Shown: positions 8,733-16,832 of the stretch, in pieces
How positions within the stretch are numbered: the first letter of the stretch is position 1
Layout: each line of letters begins with the position of its first letter
Source of the DNA: DLAJ01 sp964655525
GTDB lineage: Bacteria; Bacillota; Clostridia; Lachnospirales; Lachnospiraceae
Length of the DNA: 64,000 nucleotides
Assembly: GCA_964655525.1 (NCBI GenBank)
Contig: CAZZNE010000003.1
Span: forward strand, 62,001-126,000
Reading direction: 5' to 3'
The notes under the pieces: model-generated
What the model was told of the DNA's origin: nothing
What the model saw: the letters and a program-made list of their open reading frames with translations, nothing else
The model's database searches: none
Position numbers and translations under genes: made by a program

Positions 8733-9557
8733 TTATAGTGTGAGCTTTAAAAATTCCGCCACGCGTTTTTCATAGACGCAGTAATAACGGAAACCGCATG
8801 AAGAAAGAATCTCGGCGGCTTCAGTAAAGTGGGTGCCGATGTCCTCCGGTGTATGCGCATCCGAGCCAATCGTGACGATCTCTCCGCCAAGCTCGCGGTA
8901 TCGGCTGAGAATCTCGGCGCAGGGATTCGGCGCGTGAAGCCCCTTGCGGAAGCCGGCGGTATTTAGCTCGATGCCTTTTTCGTTTTCGATGAGGGTCTTT
9001 AGAATCACATCGATGACGTCGCGATAGTCCGCATAGGCATAGTTTTCATTTTTGTTCGGACCGTAACGGACCACATAATCGAGATGCCCGTACACATCGA
9101 AATTCGTGTATTTTTTGAGGTTGTCTACAATAGACGTAAAGTATTCCCGATAAGCCTCTGCCTCCGTGCGTCCTTCATAATAGGAGGGGTAATAGGGATC
9201 CTTGCCGTTTACCACATGGGAGGAGCCGATGACAAAGTCAAAATCATAGCTGTTGACATAACGGGCGTTATTTCCTGTTAAATGCGGCTGAAGACCGAGT
9301 TCGACGCCGAATAAGAGCGTGATGCGGTCTCCATAGCGTTCTTTGCAGCGGATCAGGTCATACAGATAGGAGTCTGTGTTGACCATGAATTTGCTGCCGG
9401 ATTCGTTTTTCGGGTTCGGATAGTCCATATCCATATGCTCGGTAAAGCACATCTTCTTTAAGCCGAGCGCGATGCCTTTTTCGATCATCGCGTCCATGGG
9501 GGCATGGGAATCTTCCGAATGGGAGGAGTGTAAATGACAGTCAGCACATATGGGCAT
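8733..9557 (-). CDS. PHP-family phosphatase, histidinol-phosphatase type
   Basis: A 274-residue PHP-domain metal-dependent phosphoesterase. Metal ligands are visible in order: CHLHSSHS at residues 7-14, FTEHMDMD near 38, GSSHVV near 112, YGHLDYV near 156 and GSDAHTPEDIG near 234. The closest known group is HisK/HisJ histidinol-phosphatase, which makes histidinol in the histidine pathway, though related PHP proteins hydrolyse other phosphoesters. No his genes are nearby, so the substrate is inferred. AAGGAGC lies upstream of the start on the minus strand. Confidence 0.82.
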   Translation of the reverse strand: MPICADCHLHSSHSEDSHAPMDAMIEKGIALGLKKMCFTEHMDMDYPNPKNESGSKFMVNTDSYLYDLIRCKERYGDRITLLFGVELGLQPHLTGNNARYVNSYDFDFVIGSSHVVNGKDPYYPSYYEGRTEAEAYREYFTSIVDNLKKYTNFDVYGHLDYVVRYGPNKNENYAYADYRDVIDVILKTLIENEKGIELNTAGFRKGLHAPNPCAEILSRYRELGGEIVTIGSDAHTPEDIGTHFTEAAEILSSCGFRYYCVYEKRVAEFLKLTL

Positions 9558-9689
9558 AAAGCTTGCTCCTTTCTTAGGTGGTTTGTATATTTCGCATAAT
9601 ATTCTTTTTTATCCCTAAAATACCACATTTTTCTTGATTTTTCAATTTTCGGAATTTAGAAAGTTTCTCAATATTTTTCAATTTATATC

Positions 9690-9718
9690 TTGAATTTTGG
9701 CGGGATATTGGTTACAAT
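9690..9718 (+). promoter_or_regulatory. Promoter of gap
   Basis: TTGAAT, a 17-bp spacer and TACAAT lie 92 bp upstream of gap in an AT-rich stretch, leaving an untranslated leader of about 85 bases. Confidence 0.7.
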
Positions 9719-9810
9719 AATCGTGCTGATAGAATTTTGGTAAATCTTGGATGCATCGTGCGTTTCAGGACAAGCCAAGATAATATAAAATATGTAGGAG
9801 GATTCTTAAA

Positions 9811-10812
9811 ATGGCAGTAAAAGTAGCAATCAATGGTTTCGGTCGTATCGGTCGTCTTGCATTCAGACAGATGTTTGGTGCAGAGGGGTACGATGTGGTA
9901 GCAATCAATGACTTAACATCTCCGAAGATGTTAGCGCATCTGTTAAAGTATGACTCTTCTCAGGGTAAATATGCAAAGGCAGATACGGTAACGGCAGGCG
10001 AGGATTCCATCACGGTTGACGGCAAGACGCTGAAGATTTACAAAGAGCCGGATGCAAACAACTGTCCGTGGGGCGAGCTGGGCGTAGACGTAGTTCTTGA
10101 GTGCTCCGGTTTCTATACCTCCAAGGAGAAGGCACAGGCACACATCAATGCAGGTGCAAAGAAGGTTGTCATTTCCGCTCCGGCAGGCAATGATCTTCCG
10201 ACGATCGTATACAATGTAAACCACACGACCTTAAAGCCGACGGATACCATCATTTCCGCAGCTTCCTGCACGACGAACTGCTTAGCTCCGATGGCAAAGG
10301 CATTGAATGATCTTGCAGGCATCAAGTCCGGTATCATGAGCACGATCCATGCATACACGGGTGATCAGATGATCCTTGACGGTCCTCAGAGAAAGGGTGA
10401 TTTAAGAAGATCCCGCGCTGGCGCTGTCAATATCGTTCCGAACTCCACCGGTGCAGCAAAGGCAATCGGTCTTGTTATTCCTGAGCTGAACGGCAAGCTG
10501 ATCGGCTCTGCACAGCGTGTACCGACCCCGACTGGTTCTACCACGATCCTTGTAGCAACGGTTGAGAAGTCCGTAACGAAGGAAGAGATCAATACAGCAA
10601 TGAAGGCAGCAGCAACCGAGTCCTTTGCTTACAACGAGGATGAGATCGTATCTTCCGATATCGTAGGAAGCACCTACGGCTCCATCTTTGATGCAACACA
10701 GACGATGGTAGGCGAGGATAATCTGGTACAGGTTGTTTCCTGGTATGACAATGAGAATTCCTACACAAGCCAGATGGTTCGTACCATTAAGTATTTTGCA
10801 GAGTTAGCATAA
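9811..10812 (+). CDS. gap: Glyceraldehyde-3-phosphate dehydrogenase, type I
   Basis: A 333-residue cytosolic glycolytic enzyme that oxidises glyceraldehyde-3-phosphate to 1,3-bisphosphoglycerate. The NAD-binding NGFGRIGRLAFRQM opens the protein, the active-site cysteine is in SAASCTTNCLAP near residue 152, and WYDNENSYTSQMV closes it. Codon use is strongly biased as expected for a highly expressed gene, and AGGAGG precedes the ATG. It heads the gap-pgk-tpiA-gpmI-eno series, with a terminator-like hairpin separating it from pgk. Confidence 0.98.
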   Translation: MAVKVAINGFGRIGRLAFRQMFGAEGYDVVAINDLTSPKMLAHLLKYDSSQGKYAKADTVTAGEDSITVDGKTLKIYKEPDANNCPWGELGVDVVLECSGFYTSKEKAQAHINAGAKKVVISAPAGNDLPTIVYNVNHTTLKPTDTIISAASCTTNCLAPMAKALNDLAGIKSGIMSTIHAYTGDQMILDGPQRKGDLRRSRAGAVNIVPNSTGAAKAIGLVIPELNGKLIGSAQRVPTPTGSTTILVATVEKSVTKEEINTAMKAAATESFAYNEDEIVSSDIVGSTYGSIFDATQTMVGEDNLVQVVSWYDNENSYTSQMVRTIKYFAELA

Positions 10813-10847
10813 GTAAAGTGCGGCTCTCGTGAAGAAGTAGGCCTAGC

Positions 10848-10880
10848 AAAGGTCCGGTCTTTAGGGACCGGACCTTTCTT
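10848..10880 (+). terminator. Terminator or attenuator between gap and pgk
   Basis: A 12-bp perfect stem (AAAGGTCCGGTC / GACCGGACCTTT) with a 6-base loop and CTTTT tail. It ends 30 bases before pgk, so partial read-through could set the gap:pgk ratio. Confidence 0.8.
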
Positions 10881-10907
10881 TTGAAAAAATGTTCAGGAGG
10901 AAAGAAA

Positions 10908-12131
10908 ATGGGATTAAATAAGAAATCCGTAGATGATATTCAGGCAGCAGGAAAGCGCGTGCTTGTAAGATGTGACTTTAATGTTCCGTTAAAGAACGGT
11001 GAGATTACCGATGAGACCCGTATCGTGGCAGCTCTGCCGACGATCCAGAAGCTGGTGAATGACGGTGGAAAAGTGATTCTTTGCTCCCACCTCGGCAAAG
11101 TAAAGAATGGACCGAACGAGGGCGAGTCCTTAGCACCGGTTGCAAAGAGATTATCCGAAAAGCTCGGCAAGGAAGTAAACTTTGTTGCTGATTACAACGT
11201 AACGGGAGCGGATGCGACCGCAGCGGTAGCAGCAATGAAGGAAGGCGACGTAGTTCTTTTACAGAATACGCGTTTCCGCGGTTCCGAGGAGACAAAGAAC
11301 GGCGAGGCGTTCAGCAAAGAGCTTGCTGATCTTTGTGATATTTATGTATGCGATGCATTCGGTTCTTCCCACAGAGCGCATGCTTCCGTTGCCGGTGTGA
11401 CGGATGTGGTTCGCGCAAAGGGCGGCGAGTGTGCAGTCGGCTATCTGATGCAGAAAGAGATCAATTTCCTTGGCAATGCCGTAGAGAATCCGGTGAGACC
11501 GTTTGTTGCGATCCTTGGCGGTGCGAAGGTTGCGGATAAGCTCAACGTGATCAATAACCTGTTAGAGAAGTGTGATACGCTTATCATTGGCGGAGGTATG
11601 GCATTTACTTTCTTAAAGGCAAAGGGCTATGAGATCGGAAAGTCTCTGGTTGATAACGAGAAGCTTGATTATTGTAAGGAAATGATGGAGAAGGCAGAGA
11701 AGCTGGGCAAGAAGCTGCTTCTTCCGGTTGATACGACGATCGCAGACGGTTTCCCGGATCCAATCGACGGACCGATCGAGATTTCTCATGTAGATGCAGA
11801 CAAGATTCCTGCTGATAAAGAAGGTTTGGATATCGGACCGAAGACGGCTGAACTGTATGCGGATGCTGTGAAGAGTGCAAAGACTGTTGTATGGAACGGA
11901 CCGATGGGCGTATTTGAGAATCCGACGTTGGCAGAGGGCACGATTGCAGTTGCAAAGGCATTGGCAGCTACCGATGCGACCACGATCATCGGCGGCGGTG
12001 ATTCCGCAGCAGCAGTCAACCAGTTAGGATTTGCGGACAAGATGAGCCACATTTCCACGGGCGGCGGCGCATCCCTTGAGTTCCTTGAGGGTAAGGAGCT
12101 TCCGGGCGTTGTGGCAGCAGATGACAAATGA
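10908..12131 (+). CDS. pgk: Phosphoglycerate kinase
   Basis: A 407-residue cytosolic enzyme that makes ATP and 3-phosphoglycerate from 1,3-bisphosphoglycerate. Conserved blocks include KRVLVRCDFNVPLKNG near residue 20, HLGKVKNG, AFGSSHRAHASV near 165, LGGAKVADKL near 205 and IGGGDSAAAVNQ near 370. AGGAGGAAAGAAA immediately precedes the ATG at 10908; an upstream in-frame start at 10881 lies in the terminator tail and is rejected. Slightly longer than the usual 390-400 residues. Highly biased codons suggest strong expression. Confidence 0.98.
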   Translation: MGLNKKSVDDIQAAGKRVLVRCDFNVPLKNGEITDETRIVAALPTIQKLVNDGGKVILCSHLGKVKNGPNEGESLAPVAKRLSEKLGKEVNFVADYNVTGADATAAVAAMKEGDVVLLQNTRFRGSEETKNGEAFSKELADLCDIYVCDAFGSSHRAHASVAGVTDVVRAKGGECAVGYLMQKEINFLGNAVENPVRPFVAILGGAKVADKLNVINNLLEKCDTLIIGGGMAFTFLKAKGYEIGKSLVDNEKLDYCKEMMEKAEKLGKKLLLPVDTTIADGFPDPIDGPIEISHVDADKIPADKEGLDIGPKTAELYADAVKSAKTVVWNGPMGVFENPTLAEGTIAVAKALAATDATTIIGGGDSAAAVNQLGFADKMSHISTGGGASLEFLEGKELPGVVAADDK

Positions 12132-12312
12132 TGCGATAAGCAGAGCGAGCAGTGTTTGACAAGTTCAGGGATTCCGCGTTTACACGGAATCCCTGAAAAT
12201 TGGAAAACACTGTGAGGGTGCAACGCACCGCAAAAACACAGGGTGTTTTTGCGCAATGCGTCTTAGATCAGATAAATTTGAAAGGAAAACTTTTATAATA
12301 AGGAGAATGATC
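12132..12312 (+). other. pgk-tpiA spacer with two hairpins
   Basis: The 181-bp spacer contains a 15-bp near-perfect stem, TTCAGGGATTCCGCG / CACGGAATCCCTGAA (about 12163-12198), and a second nested one, CGCAAAAACAC / GTGTTTTTGCG (about 12228-12254). Neither has a T-run, so RNA processing or stabilising structures are more likely than terminators. Confidence 0.55.
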
Positions 12313-13059
12313 ATGGCAAGAAGAAAAATTGTAGCGGGCAACTGGAAAATGAACATGACGCCGAGTCAGGCAGTTGCACTGTGCGCAGAGTTAAAGGATC
12401 TGGTAAAGTCCGATGATGTGGACGTTGTGTACTGCGTTCCTGCAATTGACATCGTACCTGTTGTAGAGGCGGTAAAGGGAACGAATGTTGCGGTAGGTGC
12501 GGAGAATATGTATTTTGAGGAAAAGGGCGCTTATACCGGAGAAATCTCGGCAGCGATGCTTGTGGATGCGGGCGTGAAGTATGTCATCATCGGTCACTCC
12601 GAGAGACGTGATTATTTCAAGGAGACGGATGAGCTCTTAAATAAGAAAGTGAAAAAGGCATTTGAGGCAGGACTGACCCCGATCCTTTGCTGCGGCGAGA
12701 CGTTAGAGCAGAGAGAAATGGGCGTAACGATGGACTGGATCCGTCTTCAGATCAAGTCTGATCTTGTCGGCATTACTGCAGATCAGGTAAAGAGTATGGT
12801 TATCGCTTATGAGCCGATCTGGGCGATCGGAACGGGCAAGACCGCGACGACAGAGCAGGCGCAGGAAGTATGCAAGGGTGTGCGTGACTGCATCGCAGAG
12901 ATGTATGATGCTGCTACGGCTGAGGCTGTCCGCATTCAGTACGGCGGTTCTGTGAATGCAGGCAATGCTGCAGAGCTGTTTGCACAGCCGGATATTGACG
13001 GCGGATTGGTCGGCGGCGCTTCCTTAAAGGCGGAGTTCGGCAAGATTGTGAATTATTAA
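12313..13059 (+). CDS. tpiA: Triosephosphate isomerase
   Basis: A 248-residue TIM-barrel enzyme interconverting dihydroxyacetone phosphate and glyceraldehyde-3-phosphate. Catalytic residues are visible: Lys in AGNWKMNMTP (near 12), His in IIGHSERRDYF (near 96) and Glu in AYEPIWAIGTGKTAT (near 167), with the phosphate-binding QYGGSVNAGN and GGLVGGASL near the C-terminus. AAGGAG precedes the ATG at 12313; the longer frame from 12256 is rejected because it runs through a hairpin and adds residues foreign to the family. Confidence 0.98.
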   Translation: MARRKIVAGNWKMNMTPSQAVALCAELKDLVKSDDVDVVYCVPAIDIVPVVEAVKGTNVAVGAENMYFEEKGAYTGEISAAMLVDAGVKYVIIGHSERRDYFKETDELLNKKVKKAFEAGLTPILCCGETLEQREMGVTMDWIRLQIKSDLVGITADQVKSMVIAYEPIWAIGTGKTATTEQAQEVCKGVRDCIAEMYDAATAEAVRIQYGGSVNAGNAAELFAQPDIDGGLVGGASLKAEFGKIVNY

Positions 13060-13156
13060 TTTTCTTTGAAAATGAATAATCAGGAATGATTGATTTGCCT
13101 CACAATAATCAAGTATTATTAAGGAATGATCGATTTAGGGTAACATACGTTTTGTA

Positions 13157-13202
13157 AAAAAAGAAATGCAGAGACGGGTTTTGCCGCTGCATTTCTTTTT
13201 TT
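13157..13202 (+). terminator. Terminator after tpiA
   Basis: AAAAAGAAATGCAG pairs with CTGCATTTCTTTTTTT around a 15-base loop. Confidence 0.85.
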
Positions 13203-13223
13203 AGGTCAGGGAGGATGTTCAAA

Positions 13224-13988
13224 GTGGACGAATATAAGGAGCTGCTAAGCTCATTCGTATGGGAAAGCAAGGAGATATTGGGAGAGGAGCTTGTCGGCAT
13301 CTATCTTCACGGTTCTGCCGTAATGGGATGTTTTCATGCGCAAAAGAGTGACATCGACCTCATGGTTGTGATCAAAGAGGAGATTTCCGATGAGTGTAAG
13401 CGAAAGTTCATGGATATGGTGGTAAAATTGAATGAGCAGGCTCCCGAAAAAGGAATCGAGGTCAGTATTGTCAGAGAAAGCGTGTGCAGACCGTTTGTCT
13501 ATCCGACGCCCTTTGAACTTCATTTTTCTATCACGCATCTGAACTGGTACCGGCAGGATGCAGATGGCTATATTCAAAAAATGAAGGGAACGGACAAAGA
13601 TTTAGCAGCGCATTTTACGATTATTTACCACAGGGGCAGAACACTCTGCGGAAAAGAAATCAAGGATGTTTTTTCGGCAGTTGACCCGGCATATTATTTG
13701 GACAGCATTCTGTCCGATATAGAGAATGCGACGGAGGAGATCGCGGAACAGCCTGTATATATGATCCTGAATTTGTGCCGGGTGCTGGCATACAAAAGGA
13801 ATCGGCTGATCTTATCAAAAAAAGAAGGCGGGGAATGGGGGCTTACCAATATTCCCGAACAATATAGGGAGCTGCTGGTGTCTGCAATGGACGAGTATCG
13901 CACGGGAGATGCGATGCGGTTTGACAGAAAACTGGCCAAACAGTATGCCGAATATATGCTGGAGCAGATAAAGGACAAAAGCGCATAG
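13224..13988 (+). CDS. Aminoglycoside-adenylyltransferase-like nucleotidyltransferase
   Basis: A 254-residue predicted cytosolic protein. The nucleotidyltransferase motif GSAVMGCFHAQKSDIDLMV (about residues 29-47) gives G-S and the metal-binding D-x-D, and the helical C-terminal part resembles the DUF4111 domain of AadA/ANT(9)-type enzymes that adenylylate streptomycin, spectinomycin or related drugs. The native substrate is unknown and many such chromosomal homologues give no resistance. GGGAGG touches an ATG at 13215 and is 9 bases from the GTG at 13224, so the GTG is chosen; the ATG would add three residues. It is a single gene between terminator and promoter. Confidence 0.72.
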   Translation: MDEYKELLSSFVWESKEILGEELVGIYLHGSAVMGCFHAQKSDIDLMVVIKEEISDECKRKFMDMVVKLNEQAPEKGIEVSIVRESVCRPFVYPTPFELHFSITHLNWYRQDADGYIQKMKGTDKDLAAHFTIIYHRGRTLCGKEIKDVFSAVDPAYYLDSILSDIENATEEIAEQPVYMILNLCRVLAYKRNRLILSKKEGGEWGLTNIPEQYRELLVSAMDEYRTGDAMRFDRKLAKQYAEYMLEQIKDKSA

Positions 13989-14021
13989 GGGGGAAGAATT
14001 CCAAGATTGACTTGGGCGGGG

Positions 14022-14050
14022 TTGACAATTTGGGAAAGAAGTATTAAGAT
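14022..14050 (+). promoter_or_regulatory. Promoter of sensor-domain lipoprotein
   Basis: TTGACA, a 17-bp spacer and TAAGAT lie 45 bp upstream of the ATG at 14096. Confidence 0.65.
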
Positions 14051-14095
14051 TACTTCTTGTAACAAATATTTATGAAATCAAGGGAGAATGAAATC

Positions 14096-14599
14096 ATGAA
14101 GAAGAAATTGTGTTCTATTTTACTCGTATGCGCAATGCTGCTCACACTTGCAGCATGCGGAAGCAAGGGTACGCCGGTGTTACATTATGACCTTCCGGAA
14201 GGCTTCACGGAGCAGTCTGACGGTATGTATTATGCGCCGGATTTCCCGAATGACACTGCGAACATCAACATTATGGAGTCTCAGGAAGACCAGGTAACGT
14301 TCTCGTACACGAAGGACACCTTCTGCGAGGCAGTAGAGTATCTGTATGAGCAGACCTATGGCTATGAGGTCGATGTGAATTGTACAGAGTTTACCAAGTC
14401 TGAGTTAAACGGCTGCAAGACGCTGCTGATCAGAGCATCCTACACATTGCTTGGCATGGAGATCGAGCAGGTTCAGTTTGCGGTTGAGGTCGGAAAGAAC
14501 AAAGTCACAACGATCACTTATACGCAGCAGGCTGGCGGCGGATGGACAGATGCATTTAATGCCAGCATTGATTCCATGAGCATCGAATACGTGAAATAA
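14096..14599 (+). CDS. Lipoprotein sharing the sensor domain of the adjacent kinase
   Basis: A 167-residue lipoprotein: charged MKKK start, hydrophobic helix, and lipobox LAAC with Cys at residue 21, so it should be anchored on the outer face of the membrane. Residues about 29-167 form a single domain nearly co-linear with the C-terminal extracytoplasmic domain of the Ser/Thr kinase encoded next (shared blocks PEGF, EQS, NINIM, CTEFTK, KVTTIT). No family name is recognised. It has its own promoter and terminator. A role as ligand-binding partner, decoy or competitor of the kinase is inferred from the shared domain and adjacency. AAGGGAG precedes the ATG. Confidence 0.8.
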   Translation: MKKKLCSILLVCAMLLTLAACGSKGTPVLHYDLPEGFTEQSDGMYYAPDFPNDTANINIMESQEDQVTFSYTKDTFCEAVEYLYEQTYGYEVDVNCTEFTKSELNGCKTLLIRASYTLLGMEIEQVQFAVEVGKNKVTTITYTQQAGGGWTDAFNASIDSMSIEYVK

Positions 14600-14647
14600 G
14601 TCGTTGTTCGGTCGGGTCAATACATTGCAATGTAAAGGAAAGAAAGA

Positions 14648-14687
14648 AAAAAGAGACTGCTGCTTTTGCGGCAGTCTTTTTTTAAGA
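14648..14687 (+). terminator. Terminator after lipoprotein gene
   Basis: AAAAGAGACTGC pairs with GCAGTCTTTTTTT around a short loop. Confidence 0.85.
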
Positions 14688-14792
14688 AATTATTGTTTTT
14701 TATCGGATAAAGCATAGAAAAGTAGAAAAAATATGCTATACTGAATAAGATAGGACTGATTGCGGTCTAAGGAGTGTCTGGGGAGGATGAGT

Positions 14793-16739
14793 ATGGAAAT
14801 TCATGAGCTGTGTCCGGGTTGTATGAGCAGAATCACGGAAGAACAAATGCATAGCGGATGTCCACGCTGCGGCTATCGTTTGCCGGTCCCCGGCGAGCTT
14901 GCGTCGCATATATTAACGCCGCACACGGTTTTGCAGGGGAAATATATGATCGGCAGAATGCTGGGTGCGGGCGGCTGCGGTATTACTTATCTGGGTTATG
15001 ACCTAAATCTGGAACTGCGGATTGCGATCAAAGAGTATTATCCTGTCGGATTTGTCAGCAGGGATACAGTCAGCAGCAATACGGTGATCTCTGAAGAAGG
15101 AGACAAGGGCGTATTTTTTTCGGACGGAAAAAAGAAATATATTCAGGAAGCGAGGATGCTTGCGCGATTTGCGGGACTTAGGAATATCGTGTCCGTACGC
15201 GATTATTTTGAAGAGAATAACACCTGCTATATTATCATGGAATATCTGGACGGAGAGACGCTGAAAAGCTACCTTGCGCGGAGGGGCGGAAGACTTTCCT
15301 GCGGTGAGGTCATGCAGATGTTACAGCCACTGCTTGCGTCCTTAAACGAAGTACACAGTCAGGGCATGATCCATCGCGACATCAGTCCGGATAATATTAT
15401 GATCCTGAAGGATGGCACCTTAAAACTGCTGGATTTCGGTTCGGCACGAGATATGGCGGGCAGCGCCGAGAGGAGCGCATCGGTGATGCTCAAGCCGGGC
15501 TATGCGCCGGAGGAACAATATCGGATTTATGGCATGCAGGGATCATGGACGGATGTGTATGCGCTGTGTGCGACAATCTATCGATGCTTGACGGGTCGTA
15601 CGCCCGTTGATGCGCTGTCAAGGAAAGAGCATGATACGCTGATACCGCCGTCGCAGTACGGTGTAGCGCTGACGCCTGTGCAGGAGGCGGCGCTGTTAAA
15701 GGGAATGGCAGTGGATGCAGGCATGCGTTATAAGACGATCGGTGAGTTTTATCGGGGATTTTACTGCAACGAGATTCCCGTGGCGCAGCCTGTTCAGGTA
15801 AACGGTCCGCAGCAGATGGGGAACGGCTTAAACGTGCCGCAGTGGGGGAGCGCCGGACAGGGGATGCCGCAGCAGGCAGGAGCCGGACAACAGAACCGAC
15901 TGCAATATCCCGCGTATCAGGTGACAGAGCAGTCTTCCTATGTGTTGCAGAAAGGAGCAAACAAACGAAACCGCAAGGCTGTGATCGTCTCCGCTCTGGC
16001 AGTGGCCGCAGTTCTTTTCATTGTGCCAGTGATTGTGGCATATATGGGAAGACAAAGAGGTTCCGGGGAAGAAGAGGTATGGTCGCCGGGAGAGCAGGCA
16101 AGCGAGGAAACATACATCGGCGGAGCGCCTGTTGGAGGAGAAAATCCGGATGACGGGAATGGTCTTTCACAGGATAGCGGAACAGATAACGCGCAAAATG
16201 GGCTGCAGGGCGGCTTATCCCTGCCGAACGGATTGACACAGAATGCACAGGGCAGTGAGTCGGAAAGCGGCGGGCACGGATTGTCGCAGAGCCTTGGAGG
16301 AGATCCGCAGCAGACCGGGGGACCGCGGCTTTGCTATGAGGTTCCGGAAGGGTTTGTAGAGCAGTCGGAAGGATTTTATTTGGCGCCGAATTATCCGAAT
16401 GATACGTCGAATATTAATATCATGACGTCGGAGAATGATCCTGTTACATTTCAATATACGGAAGAAACCTTCTGTTACATGCTGGAAAGTCTTTACAGTG
16501 AATATTACGACGTTGAGGTGGATGTGAAGTGCACCGAGTTTACCAAAACGACGATCAACGGCTATAATGCACTGATCGTCCGCATCAACTATGAGCTGAT
16601 GGGGATTGCGCTGGAGCAGGTGCAGTGCTCGGTGGAGACAGAAAAGGATAAGGTAACGACGATCACAATGTCGCAGCCTGTGGGCAGCGGGTGGATGGAT
16701 GCGTTTGAGCGCGTGCTGGATTCGATTCGGGTGGAATAA
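14793..16739 (+). CDS. Membrane-anchored Ser/Thr protein kinase with extracytoplasmic sensor domain
   Basis: A 648-residue protein with four parts. A zinc-ribbon-like start has cysteines 7, 10, 23 and 26. A Hanks-type kinase domain (about 50-320) has the glycine loop LGAGGCGITY, Lys in IAIKEYYP, catalytic HRDISPDN, DFGSARD and GYAPEEQY. A Gly/Gln-rich linker leads to one membrane helix (about 395-417), then an acidic linker and the outside domain (about 510-648) shared with the upstream lipoprotein. It should phosphorylate cytosolic proteins in response to an external signal. The start at 14793 is favoured because GGGAGG is 6 bases away; ATG 14787 is possible. A two-hairpin element follows. 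Confidence 0.9.
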   Translation: MEIHELCPGCMSRITEEQMHSGCPRCGYRLPVPGELASHILTPHTVLQGKYMIGRMLGAGGCGITYLGYDLNLELRIAIKEYYPVGFVSRDTVSSNTVISEEGDKGVFFSDGKKKYIQEARMLARFAGLRNIVSVRDYFEENNTCYIIMEYLDGETLKSYLARRGGRLSCGEVMQMLQPLLASLNEVHSQGMIHRDISPDNIMILKDGTLKLLDFGSARDMAGSAERSASVMLKPGYAPEEQYRIYGMQGSWTDVYALCATIYRCLTGRTPVDALSRKEHDTLIPPSQYGVALTPVQEAALLKGMAVDAGMRYKTIGEFYRGFYCNEIPVAQPVQVNGPQQMGNGLNVPQWGSAGQGMPQQAGAGQQNRLQYPAYQVTEQSSYVLQKGANKRNRKAVIVSALAVAAVLFIVPVIVAYMGRQRGSGEEEVWSPGEQASEETYIGGAPVGGENPDDGNGLSQDSGTDNAQNGLQGGLSLPNGLTQNAQGSESESGGHGLSQSLGGDPQQTGGPRLCYEVPEGFVEQSEGFYLAPNYPNDTSNINIMTSENDPVTFQYTEETFCYMLESLYSEYYDVEVDVKCTEFTKTTINGYNALIVRINYELMGIALEQVQCSVETEKDKVTTITMSQPVGSGWMDAFERVLDSIRVE

Positions 16740-16796
16740 AAAAGATTTGCGCATGGCGCAAATCTTTCAAAGAAATGCCGAAGGCATTTCTTTTAG
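16739..16796 (+). repeat. Tandem-hairpin terminator element, copy 1
   Basis: Two adjacent hairpins, AGATTTGCGC/GCGCAAATCT and AAAGAAATGCC/GGCATTTCTTT, joined by a shared TCTTTCAAAGAA segment. The same design recurs at 50123 and, less exactly, 56936. Confidence 0.75.
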
Positions 16797-16832
16797 GGTA
16801 AATATAAAAAAGAAAGGATTGGGAGTAATCAA

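Noticed and set aside
13060..13156. Repeated AATGATTGATTT / AATGATCGATTT motifs after tpiA
   Set aside because: Only two imperfect AT-rich copies in a spacer; no evidence of function.
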